A stretch of DNA of 6,291 nucleotides, from the NCBI GenBank assembly GCA_947449125.1, contig CANFQR010000089.1, positions 1 to 6,291 of the forward strand. Reading direction: 5' to 3'. Below, in pieces: positions 1 to 6,291 of this stretch. Source of the stretch: Bacteroidota bacterium. GTDB lineage: Bacteria > Bacteroidota > Bacteroidia > B-17B0 > Aurantibacillaceae. The first letter of the stretch is position 1, and every line of letters begins with the position of its first letter. Made by a program: the position numbers and the translations under genes. Under the pieces are notes generated by a model. That model worked only from the letters and a program-made list of their open reading frames with translations, was not told where the DNA came from and did no database searches.

Positions 1-2
1 GT

Positions 3-48
3 AAAACCTATTTGATTTTATATTTTCATACAAAACTTATTTGATTTT
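3..48. repeat. Short direct repeat, two near-identical copies
   Basis: The 17-mer aaaacctatttgatttt (3-19) recurs at 32-48 with one mismatch (c to t), an offset of 29 bases. A 12-base core, acttatttgatt, appears a third time at 131-142. The copies lie in non-coding DNA. They could be binding sites for a regulator or a chance product of AT-rich sequence. The array may extend left of the window edge, which cannot be seen. Confidence 0.4.
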
Positions 49-73
49 GTGTAAACAACTAGCATGGGTTAAT

Positions 74-183
74 TTAGTGGAAATTTTAATCCAGTAAAAA
101 TTGTTTATGTAGACTTACTCAAAAAACTTTACTTATTTGATTAAAAATAAGATTAAAATTTTTCTATATTAAAATCCCACTAA
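74..183. repeat. Imperfect inverted repeat in the upstream region
   Basis: The left arm is ttagtggaaattttaat (74-90). The right arm, attaaaatcccactaa (168-183), reads as ttagtgggattttaat on the other strand, so the arms match except for a one-base indel and one substitution. About 77 bases separate them. They could pair in a transcript or be remnants of a small element, but base composition makes chance similarity possible. Confidence 0.3.
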
Positions 184-308
184 CCTAATTAATATCAGAC
201 TTTCTTTGAAGAAATAATTCGAATACACTTAATTGTTCTGGGAGCATATCCATTCAGATTGCTTGTTGTTTGCTTTCTAATCAACACTATTATTTACCAT
301 AAATAATA

Positions 309-337
309 TTGCCGTATCACTTTCAATGTTATTTTTG
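309..337 (+). promoter_or_regulatory. Putative Bacteroidota-type promoter for the S46 peptidase gene
   Basis: TATTTTTG at 330-337 matches the Bacteroidota primary sigma -7 consensus TAnnTTTG exactly. A TTG at 309-311 lies 18 bases upstream, close to the usual spacing for the -33 element. The predicted transcript would start near 343-345, leaving a leader of about 15 bases before the ATG at 360. Such motifs arise by chance in AT-rich DNA, so this rests on the good match and its position. Confidence 0.5.
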
Positions 338-359
338 TGATTAAAATTTTAAAAACATC

Positions 360-2522
360 ATGAAAAAATTAATAACAGTATTATTTATTACTATTTGCTT
401 TTTATCATCAAAAGCAGATGAGGGTATGTTTCTTGTTCACCTTATAGGTGAAAAAACTTATTCCGACATGGTAAAACGCGGTCTCAAATTAAGTAAAGAA
501 CAACTTTACAGCATGAATAAAAACAGCATTAAAGATGCAATAGTTTTATTTGGTGGTGGTTGTACTGCCGAAGTTGTTAGTAAAGAAGGTTTGTTGTTTA
601 CCAACCACCACTGTGGTTACGATAACATTGCCTCAGCTAGCAGCTTAGAGCATAATTATTTAAGAGATGGTTTTTGGGCAAAATCAAAACAAGAAGAAAT
701 TGCATGCCCGGGATTAAGTGTACAATTTCTGGTTAAAATTGAAGATGTAACCGAAAAAGTTTTAGAAAAACTTAAAGATGTAAAACCTAACGAAATAACA
801 TCAAAGCTTCCAGGCATATTAATGGAAATGTCAGCAAAAGCCTCTGAGGGAACAGAGTTTGATGTTCGTGTAAGTAGTTTTTTTAAAGGCAACCAATTTT
901 TACAATTTACTTATCAACGTTATAAGGATGTTCGTTTGGTTGGAACGCCACCTGAAAGCATCGGTAAATTTGGAGGAGATACTGATAACTGGGAATGGCC
1001 TCGCCACACCGGAGATTTTTCAATTTTCAGAGTATATATGTCGGCCGACGGCAAAGCTTCTACTGAATACAAATCTACAAATGTACCATACCAACCAAAA
1101 CACTTTTTACCAGTTTCAATAAAAGGTTTAAATGACGGTGATTATGCTATGATATATGGTTATCCAGGCAGTACCAACCGTTACGAGACCTCTTATGGCA
1201 TAAAATTAAAAACGGAAATTGATAATCCAAGCTTGGTAAATTTGCGCGACGCAAGATTAAAATGCATGTTGGCGGAAATGGTTAAAGACCCTGCAGTAAA
1301 AATTAAATTAGCCAGTTCTTATGCTGGTATTGCAAACTACTGGAAGTTTTTTGATGGCGAAACCAAGCAACTGCTTAAACATAATGTAATGGCTCAAAAA
1401 CAAAAAGAAGAAGCCGCTTTTGAAACATGGGCAAAAACAAAACCAGATTACGATAATTTATTTTCAAATATTAAATCTGCTTATGACACATGGACGCCAT
1501 TCGCCAAAGGACGCGTTTATTTGAACGAAGGCATTTTAGGTTCACCATTAATGGCCTTTGCAGCAAGCCTTAAAACACTCGATGCAAGCTTATCAAATAC
1601 AACAGCAAGCGCTGAAGATAAAAACAAAGCTATTGCCAATGCAAAATCAAGTTATGACAGATTTATAAAAGGGGAAAATATTGCTTCTGATAAAAACATT
1701 TTAGCTATTGTTACTAAAATGTTTCATAACGACGTTAACCCTGCACAACAACCAACAGAATTTTATACTCAGCTAAATGCTTCTTACGGCGATTTGGAAA
1801 AAGATGAAACTTATCAAAAATTTGCAAAAGATGTTTTTGAAAATACCATGTTATTAAATGCCGACAAGTGGAACGCGTTTATTTCTAATCCAGATGTTGC
1901 TTCTCTTCAAAAAGATTTGGCTTATAAAACTGCATTAGCTTTTGTTACTAATTTTAACAACAACTATTCTAAATTTTATACTGAATTTGTTGCTAACAAT
2001 TATGCGTTAAATAATAAATACTTAAAAGGTGTTCTTGAAATGAAAAAAGGTTCAACTCTCTATCCTGACGCCAATCAAACCATGAGAATTTCTTATGGAA
2101 ATGTAAAATCATACTCTCCTAAAGATGGCGTAAAATTTAAAGAAGTTTGCACATTAAAAGGTGTTATGGAAAAATATATTCTGGGTAATTATGAATTTGA
2201 TGCGCCTACAAAATTAATTGAGCTTATAAACGCGAAAGATTATGGTCAATATATTGATAAAAAAGCTAACGATGTTGTGGTAACATTTATCACTACAAAC
2301 GACATTACCGGAGGCAATTCAGGTTCACCTGTTTTAAACGCAAAAGGAGAGTTAATAGGCTTAGCGTTTGACGGTAATTATGAGGCATTAAGCCATAAAA
2401 TAGCGTTTGACGGCGATTTAAACAGAACGATATGTTTAGATGTTCGCTACCTATTATTTGTTGTGGATAAATTAGGTGGTGCAAAAAATTTAATTGACGA
2501 GCTATTGCTTGTAAAAAATTAA
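360..2522 (+). CDS. S46 family serine dipeptidyl-peptidase, DPP7-like
   Basis: This 720-residue protein has the full length and motifs of family S46, exopeptidases that release dipeptides from peptide N-termini, usually in the periplasm of Bacteroidota and some Proteobacteria. Residues 1-19 form a signal peptide (Lys-Lys, hydrophobic core, likely cleavage after SKA before DEGM). Cys13 has no proper lipobox. The catalytic His is His84 in TNHHCGY (81-87), probably with a Cys68-Cys85 disulfide. The Asp is Asp219 in WPRHTGDF. The nucleophile is Ser654 in GGNSGSP. A helical domain lies between the two halves of the chymotrypsin-like fold. Asn210-Trp211 match the segment that binds the substrate N-terminus in characterised members. 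Gly672, 18 residues after the Ser, occupies the position that is Gly in DPP7 (hydrophobic/broad P1) and Arg or Ser in DPP11 (acidic P1), so DPP7-like specificity is inferred. There is no type IX C-terminal sorting domain. The start has an A-rich upstream region and no clear Shine-Dalgarno; it is the start that yields the signal peptide. Confidence 0.97.
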   Translation: MKKLITVLFITICFLSSKADEGMFLVHLIGEKTYSDMVKRGLKLSKEQLYSMNKNSIKDAIVLFGGGCTAEVVSKEGLLFTNHHCGYDNIASASSLEHNYLRDGFWAKSKQEEIACPGLSVQFLVKIEDVTEKVLEKLKDVKPNEITSKLPGILMEMSAKASEGTEFDVRVSSFFKGNQFLQFTYQRYKDVRLVGTPPESIGKFGGDTDNWEWPRHTGDFSIFRVYMSADGKASTEYKSTNVPYQPKHFLPVSIKGLNDGDYAMIYGYPGSTNRYETSYGIKLKTEIDNPSLVNLRDARLKCMLAEMVKDPAVKIKLASSYAGIANYWKFFDGETKQLLKHNVMAQKQKEEAAFETWAKTKPDYDNLFSNIKSAYDTWTPFAKGRVYLNEGILGSPLMAFAASLKTLDASLSNTTASAEDKNKAIANAKSSYDRFIKGENIASDKNILAIVTKMFHNDVNPAQQPTEFYTQLNASYGDLEKDETYQKFAKDVFENTMLLNADKWNAFISNPDVASLQKDLAYKTALAFVTNFNNNYSKFYTEFVANNYALNNKYLKGVLEMKKGSTLYPDANQTMRISYGNVKSYSPKDGVKFKEVCTLKGVMEKYILGNYEFDAPTKLIELINAKDYGQYIDKKANDVVVTFITTNDITGGNSGSPVLNAKGELIGLAFDGNYEALSHKIAFDGDLNRTICLDVRYLLFVVDKLGGAKNLIDELLLVKN

Positions 2523-2542
2523 TGTTTTTGTTTTTTTACTTT

Positions 2543-2576
2543 AAAAAGCTAACTGTATAAAACAGTTAGCTTTTTT
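2543..2576. terminator. Bidirectional rho-independent terminator between convergent genes
   Basis: A perfect 14-bp stem (2543-2556 pairing with 2562-2575) encloses the loop ataaa (2557-2561). The core arms are agctaactgt and acagttagct, flanked by five A on the left and six T on the right. It therefore ends in a T-run in both directions. It begins about 20 bases after the peptidase stop codon and ends 12 bases from the stop of the convergent minus-strand gene, so it probably serves both transcripts. Confidence 0.92.
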
Positions 2577-2587
2577 ATTTTTATGAT

Positions 2588-3424
2588 TTAATATAAGAAA
2601 GGCAATATTTCCGAGTTAATTTTTTCTATTTCCGGAGCTGATGTTGATTGATAAAACTGTCTTAAATTATCATCTAAGACACCTATGTATAAAAAAAGTT
2701 TTTCTTGGCTAAATTGTTTGCCAATAGTAACCAAATGTGTTTTGCCATTTAACACCACATATTGATTTACAGAAGCATTAACTCCAGCATATGTTTTATC
2801 TTTAACGTAATACGGAAAAGGTCCTTTTAGTTGATGGCCATATTTGTTTTTAACGACAACAGCCATTTCCTTTACAGGATTTCCTGCTTCAAAAACATAC
2901 TTTGCAGAATCTTGTTTTACAAACCCTATAGACGAATTGTACGCATAATCTCTTTCAGCAATTAAATAAAACTGCTCGCTCATTTCAATGGAAGGATTTA
3001 TTGTTAAGCTTGAGTCTAAAAAAATTCCTTTCCGCGCACCATGTAACAAAGAATCAGCAAAATCACTATAGATAAAATAAACCTTACAAAAGGTTAACTT
3101 ACTTGTGTAAGCTAATATTGTATTTTTTGTAATTGCCAATTGTTCGGCTTCCTTTTGAATTGCCAATTCTTGTTTTCCTTGTTTTTTTAAAGCTTCAATC
3201 AACTTTTTATTTGTCTTTAGTCTTACAACTAGGGCTCCCTTTTTTAATTGATTTATTTGCCAAGAAGCAATAACCAATCTTCTTTTTCTGAATTTTGTAA
3301 ATTGCTCGGGGTTTTTATAATCTTTAACATTATTAAGATCATTCCCCTCTTGTGGAAACATCACACCAAAAACAAATAGAAAATAAAAAAGGTAACTTAA
3401 TTTATTATTTAACAACAGACCCAT
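2588..3424 (-). CDS. Uncharacterised, probably exported protein downstream of metG
   Basis: I do not recognise a function. The chosen start (ATG at 3424) gives 278 residues and a signal-peptide-like N-terminus: Asn-Asn-Lys at 6-8, then a hydrophobic stretch of about 15 residues (9-23, [15 protein letters not shown]) and a polar region from PQEGND. Cleavage near FPQ is plausible. There is no lipobox cysteine. The mature part has a basic segment (44-50, KFRKRRL), the motif [20 protein letters not shown] (53-72), a charged helix (about 73-100) and a mixed beta-rich remainder with several aromatic residues. The frame stays open to an ATG at 3454 and has another at 3436; the 3454 start would add a basic stretch and enlarge the overlap with metG to 50 bases. 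With 3424 the overlap is 20 bases. No separate promoter or strong Shine-Dalgarno is visible, so co-transcription and perhaps translational coupling with metG are likely. Similar unnamed proteins seem familiar from other Bacteroidota, but this is recollection, not a search. Confidence 0.85.
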   Translation of the reverse strand: MGLLLNNKLSYLFYFLFVFGVMFPQEGNDLNNVKDYKNPEQFTKFRKRRLVIASWQINQLKKGALVVRLKTNKKLIEALKKQGKQELAIQKEAEQLAITKNTILAYTSKLTFCKVYFIYSDFADSLLHGARKGIFLDSSLTINPSIEMSEQFYLIAERDYAYNSSIGFVKQDSAKYVFEAGNPVKEMAVVVKNKYGHQLKGPFPYYVKDKTYAGVNASVNQYVVLNGKTHLVTIGKQFSQEKLFLYIGVLDDNLRQFYQSTSAPEIEKINSEILPFLY

Positions 3425-5447
3425 TTTCAATATCATTTTTAATAGGCGAAACAAAAGTTAGTTCACCATTACTATTCTCTGCCATTAAAATCATTCCCTG
3501 ACTTTCTATCCCTTTTATTTTTCTAGGTGCAAGATTAGCCAATAAACAAACCTTTTGGCCAATAATATTTTCAGGTTTAAAAAATTGCGCAATGCCACTA
3601 ACCACAACTCTTTTGTCAACACCTGTATCGATAAGTAACTTTAATAATTTATCCGTTTTTGGAACAGCTTCTGCAGCAATTATTGTAGCAGTTCTAATAT
3701 CCATTTTCGAAAAGTCATCAAAGGTTGTCTCCGTTTTTATTTCAATTGGTTTTGTATTTGCTAAATTCTCTAATTTATTCTGTTGGAGTTTTTCTAACTG
3801 TTTTTGTATTTCCGCATCTTCAATTTTAGAGAACAATAATTCATCTTTGTTTATAACATGTCCATTTACCATGTTGTCCGTTTTAGAAGCAGCGGGCCAG
3901 TTTAAAGGTTTAATGTTTAATAACTCAAACAATTTTTTTGATGTAAATGGCAAAAACGGTTCGGCCATTATAGCTAGGTTGCAAGAAATCTGCAATGAGA
4001 TATTCATTATTGTTTTTACTCTTATCTCATCTACTTTAATTAGTTTCCAAGGTTCAGTTTCTGCAAGATATTTATTACCAATTCTTGCTACGTTCATCCA
4101 TTCATTAATTGCCTCTCTAAACTTAAAAAGTTCTAACGCCTTTGCCACTTTTATTGAAGCGTTCTTTAATTCTTCAAGAACCAATAAATCTTCTTTTGCA
4201 TAAATAGTTGCTTCAGGTACTTTACCTTCATAAAATTTATGGGTTAAAACCAACGTTCTATTTATAAAATTCCCAAAAATGGCAACTAACTCGCTATTAT
4301 TTTTAGTCTGAAAATCTTTCCATGTAAAATCATTGTCTTTTGTTTCTGGTGCGTTCGAACAAAGAGTATACCTTAATACATCCTGCTTGCCTTCAAAATC
4401 GGTTAAATACTCATGTAACCAAACTGCCCAATTTCTTGATGTAGAAATTTTATCGCCTTCCAAATTTAAAAATTCATTGGCCGGAACATTGTCAGGTAAA
4501 ATAAAATCGCCATGTTCCATTAACATAGCTGGAAAAATAATACAATGAAATACAATGTTGTCTTTTCCTATAAAATGAATTAATCTGCTGTCTTCCTTTT
4601 TCCAATAGTTTTCCCATGTTTCTGGCAACAATTCTTTTGTTGCAGAAATATAACCTATTGGTGCATCAAACCACACATAAAGAACTTTGCCATCAGCATC
4701 TTTTACCGGCACTTTAACTCCCCAATCTAAATCACGCGTCATTGCTCTTGGTTGCAAACCATCACCGCTATCCATCCAGCTTTTACATTGTCCAAATACA
4801 TTGGTTTTCCAGTCGGCATGTTTTTCAATGTAAGCTTTAATTTTGGGTTGTAACTTATCTAAAGGTAAAAACCAATTTTTAGTTTCCTTTAAAATAGGCT
4901 TGTCCCCGGATAATGTAGACTTAGGATCGATTAAATCAGTTGCGTTAAGGGTTGATCCGCATTTTTCGCATTGGTCGCCGTAAGCATTGGTGTTTGCACA
5001 TTTAGGGCAAGTACCCACTATATAACGGTCTGCTAAAAACTGTTTAGCGGTTTCATCATAATACTGTTGGGTAATTTCCTCGGTAAAAACATTTTTATCG
5101 TACAATACTTTAAAAAAATCAGAAGCTGTTTGATGGTGTATTTTAGAAGATGTTCTGGAGTAAATATCAAATGATATTCCAAAATCTTTAAAAGAGTTTC
5201 CCATTATACTGTGGTATTTATCCACTATTGCCTGAGGTGTTGTGTTTTCTTTTTTGGCTTTTATGGTGATAGGAACACCATGCTCATCGCTACCGCAAAT
5301 AAATTTAACATCAGTTCCTATGCTCCTGAGGTAACGAACATAAATGTCGGCAGGTAAATAACATCCCGCTAAATGGCCAATATGAACCGGGCCGTTAGCA
5401 TATGGCAAAGCGGCTGTAACTAATGTTCTATTAAATTTTGATTCCAT
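3405..5447 (-). CDS. metG: Methionyl-tRNA synthetase
   Basis: Cytoplasmic class I synthetase that charges tRNA-Met with methionine using ATP, needed for both initiation and elongation. The 680-residue reading starts at ATG 5447 ([19 protein letters not shown]). The frame stays open 36 bases further to an ATG at 5483, but the shorter start has a Shine-Dalgarno at good spacing and begins just before the conserved fold. The HIGH signature is exact at 22-25. Tyr16 and Trp259 (in [12 protein letters not shown]) match the methionine pocket. Four cysteines, 147, 150, 160 and 163 (CPKC and CEKC), form the zinc knuckle in the connective domain. The KMSKS-type loop is KISTS (333-337), followed by RNWAVW, as in many bacterial MetRS of this group. 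The helical anticodon-binding domain spans about 370-520. After a charged linker, residues about 576-680 form a Trbp111/EMAPII-type OB-fold tRNA-binding domain (start [11 protein letters not shown], later GIESQGMIL), which promotes dimerisation in relatives. Nothing appears damaged. Confidence 0.98.
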   Translation of the reverse strand: MESKFNRTLVTAALPYANGPVHIGHLAGCYLPADIYVRYLRSIGTDVKFICGSDEHGVPITIKAKKENTTPQAIVDKYHSIMGNSFKDFGISFDIYSRTSSKIHHQTASDFFKVLYDKNVFTEEITQQYYDETAKQFLADRYIVGTCPKCANTNAYGDQCEKCGSTLNATDLIDPKSTLSGDKPILKETKNWFLPLDKLQPKIKAYIEKHADWKTNVFGQCKSWMDSGDGLQPRAMTRDLDWGVKVPVKDADGKVLYVWFDAPIGYISATKELLPETWENYWKKEDSRLIHFIGKDNIVFHCIIFPAMLMEHGDFILPDNVPANEFLNLEGDKISTSRNWAVWLHEYLTDFEGKQDVLRYTLCSNAPETKDNDFTWKDFQTKNNSELVAIFGNFINRTLVLTHKFYEGKVPEATIYAKEDLLVLEELKNASIKVAKALELFKFREAINEWMNVARIGNKYLAETEPWKLIKVDEIRVKTIMNISLQISCNLAIMAEPFLPFTSKKLFELLNIKPLNWPAASKTDNMVNGHVINKDELLFSKIEDAEIQKQLEKLQQNKLENLANTKPIEIKTETTFDDFSKMDIRTATIIAAEAVPKTDKLLKLLIDTGVDKRVVVSGIAQFFKPENIIGQKVCLLANLAPRKIKGIESQGMILMAENSNGELTFVSPIKNDIENGSVVK

Positions 5448-5455
5448 TTTAATTG

Positions 5456-5459
5456 TCCT
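5456..5459 (-). promoter_or_regulatory. Shine-Dalgarno that selects the metG start
   Basis: On the minus strand AGGA (within TAGGAC) lies 8 bases before the ATG at 5447. It is the clearest ribosome-binding motif in the window, where the other genes have A-rich upstream sequences instead. It supports the 680-residue start over the ATG 36 bases further upstream, which would place this motif inside the coding sequence. Confidence 0.65.
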
Positions 5460-5470
5460 AAAGTGCAATC

Positions 5471-5495
5471 CGTTATAATACATAAATTATAAACG
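5471..5495 (-). promoter_or_regulatory. Imperfect inverted repeat in the metG leader
   Basis: On the plus strand the arms cgttataat (5471-5479) and attataaacg (5486-5495) are complementary except for one bulged base, around a six-base loop. The repeat lies between the putative metG promoter and its start codon, ending 12 bases short of the Shine-Dalgarno, so the leader could form a weak AT-rich hairpin or the DNA could be an operator. There is no poly-U tract and no T-box-like feature, so it is not called an attenuator. Confidence 0.35.
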
Positions 5496-5524
5496 GTGTG
5501 TAAATATTATTTTTTATATTTATA

Positions 5525-5532
5525 CAAAAGTA
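5525..5532 (-). promoter_or_regulatory. Putative metG promoter, -7 element
   Basis: The minus strand reads TACTTTTG here, an exact match to the Bacteroidota -7 consensus TAnnTTTG. No good TTTG -33 element is seen at the usual distance. The transcript would start near 5518, giving a leader of roughly 70 bases that includes the inverted repeat at 5471-5495 and the Shine-Dalgarno. It lies in the divergent region shared with the NUMOD4/HNH-like gene. For that gene, TATATTTA at 5515-5522 (+) is a seven-of-eight-like match and overlaps the metG start region. Confidence 0.45.
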
Positions 5533-5558
5533 ACCATAACTATTAAAATAAAATAAGT

Positions 5559-6284
5559 ATGAGCAATAAAAAAGAAATTTGGAAAAGCATTACCGTTAAC
5601 GGCCAGAAACCTTCTGTGCCTTATATGATTTCTAACCATGGGCATTTTGGTGTTTTGTTAGATAAAAAAGGTAATGTTGAAAAAAGAAACTTTAAACCAA
5701 CGGCCGGAACATACAGATATAATATTAGACAAAAAGGAAAATCTGTTGCTATTTTTCTTTACAAAGAGGTTGCAAAAGCCTTTTTGAAAAAACCATCGCC
5801 AAAACATACATTAATTATTCATAAAGACCATGATTATTTAAACGACCATGTAGAAAATTTAAAATGGGCTACACCAAAAGAACACAGAGCTCATGTAACT
5901 TTTAGTCCAAACGCTATTTCATCAAGAAAGAAAAAAGCTATTGTTAAAAGTGTTCATTCTATCGTTTTAAATGAAAAAAGCGTTACCGCGCTTAAAAAAC
6001 TAATTTGGTCGCCTGACAGAAAATTATCGTATAAAAAAATTGCTGAAAAGTTTGGTGTTTCGGAAATGCAGATTTACAGAATTAAAAATGGTCAATTTTG
6101 GTATCATATAAGAGTTGAAAATGAGCCTTTACATCCAAAGCACAAACAAAACCTCAGCAATATTGCGTTTCAAGAAAAGAAAATAGAATTAGAAAAAATA
6201 AAAAAACAAAAATCAGCTGCAAAAAAATCAAAATCAGCTCCAAAGAAAAAAACAGTGGTTACAGCAAAAAAGAAGAAGAAATAA
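5559..6284 (+). CDS. NUMOD4/HNH-like DNA-binding protein with HTH and lysine-rich tail
   Basis: This 241-residue protein resembles NUMOD4-HNH proteins related to phage and intron homing endonucleases. Residues about 6-50 look like NUMOD4 (EIWKSI, then YMISNHGHFG at 22-31). Residues about 63-109 match an HNH_3-like fold: LYKEVAKAFL (67-76), IIHKDH (86-91) and NDHVENLKWATPKEH (95-109). His88 and Asn100 keep the expected catalytic His and Asn, but the Asp/Asn usual just before that His is Ile87, and the usual VHR is LYK, so nuclease activity is doubtful. Residues about 155-178 form a helix-turn-helix (LSYKKIAEKFGVSEMQIYRI, then KNG), like those that give such enzymes DNA specificity. The C-terminus (205-241) is a charged helix followed by a Lys/Ala/Ser/Pro tail resembling histone H1-type tails. 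There is no signal peptide, so it should be cytoplasmic. It lies divergent from metG, 111 bp away, and is not inserted in another gene. A role in regulation or nucleoid binding is inference; an active nuclease remains possible. Confidence 0.88.
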   Translation: MSNKKEIWKSITVNGQKPSVPYMISNHGHFGVLLDKKGNVEKRNFKPTAGTYRYNIRQKGKSVAIFLYKEVAKAFLKKPSPKHTLIIHKDHDYLNDHVENLKWATPKEHRAHVTFSPNAISSRKKKAIVKSVHSIVLNEKSVTALKKLIWSPDRKLSYKKIAEKFGVSEMQIYRIKNGQFWYHIRVENEPLHPKHKQNLSNIAFQEKKIELEKIKKQKSAAKKSKSAPKKKTVVTAKKKKK

Positions 6285-6291
6285 TCGTTGA

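Larger units (their letters stand above)
1..359. other. Non-coding upstream region, AT-rich
   Basis: No gene is supported here. All six frames are interrupted early by stops, so no coding sequence enters from the left edge. The stretch is strongly AT-rich and holds a short direct repeat (3-19 and 32-48, with a partial third copy at 131-142), an imperfect inverted repeat (74-90 against 168-183), a small palindrome at 201-214 (TTTCTT-TG-AAGAAA) and, at its right end, a plausible promoter for the peptidase gene. I looked for a tRNA or a riboswitch-like fold and saw none. The left part may be the regulatory or 3' region of a gene outside the window. Confidence 0.7.

Noticed and set aside
181..300. 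Possible tRNA-like segment around a ttcgaat sequence
   Set aside because: No cloverleaf arms or acceptor stem can be paired around it on either strand.
398..398. Lipoprotein reading of the S46 signal peptide using Cys13
   Set aside because: The residues before the cysteine (ITI) do not fit a lipobox, and a standard signal peptidase I site SKA is present six residues later.
656..1122. Open frames at 656-892 (-) and 928-1122 (+) inside the peptidase gene
   Set aside because: Both overlap essential parts of the S46 protein in other frames and encode no recognisable protein.
3714..3730. Possible unusual KMSKS or domain loss in MetRS
   Set aside because: The loop reads KISTS and is followed by the normal RNWAVW context, a variant commonly found in MetRS. 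The zinc knuckle and C-terminal tRNA-binding domain are intact, so nothing is unusual.
3592..4203. Open frame of 203 codons on the plus strand inside metG
   Set aside because: It lies entirely antisense to the well-supported metG reading frame, shows no recognisable motif, and its composition (Ser, Phe, Asn rich) is what an antisense shadow of an AT-rich gene gives.
5448..5483. N-terminal extension of metG to the ATG at 5483
   Set aside because: The extra 12 residues precede the conserved MetRS start, and the Shine-Dalgarno at 5456-5459 fits the ATG at 5447 instead.

Overview
The window looks like chromosomal DNA from a low-GC member of the Bacteroidota. The evidence is an S46 dipeptidyl-peptidase, a Bacteroidota-type MetRS with a C-terminal tRNA-binding domain, AT-rich intergenic DNA, mostly A-rich rather than Shine-Dalgarno translation starts, and matches to the Bacteroidota -7 promoter element TAnnTTTG before two genes. 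I see no mobile element, tRNA, rRNA or CRISPR array, and I cannot name the genus.

Layout: positions 1-359 are non-coding, with short AT-rich direct repeats, an imperfect inverted repeat and a likely promoter at the right end. Positions 360-2522 (+) encode a secreted S46 serine dipeptidyl-peptidase with an intact His84/Asp219/Ser654 triad and a glycine at the specificity position, which points to DPP7-like rather than DPP11-like activity. A near-perfect bidirectional hairpin terminator (2543-2576) separates it from a convergent minus-strand pair. That pair is metG (3405-5447, methionyl-tRNA synthetase) followed by an uncharacterised, probably exported protein (about 2588-3424) whose start overlaps the end of metG by about 20 bases. 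A 111-bp divergent intergenic region carries the metG promoter, a leader hairpin and a Shine-Dalgarno. A plus-strand gene (5559-6284) then encodes a NUMOD4/HNH-like protein with a helix-turn-helix and a very lysine-rich tail.

The genes do not form one pathway. The peptidase belongs to periplasmic peptide use and metG is housekeeping. The downstream exported protein is tied to metG only by overlap. The NUMOD4/HNH-like protein appears to be a free-standing, possibly domesticated relative of homing endonucleases: its HNH site lacks residues usual for catalysis, and its tail suggests non-specific DNA binding. No clear new multi-gene system is visible. The NUMOD4/HNH-like protein and the unknown exported protein are the two items most worth following up.
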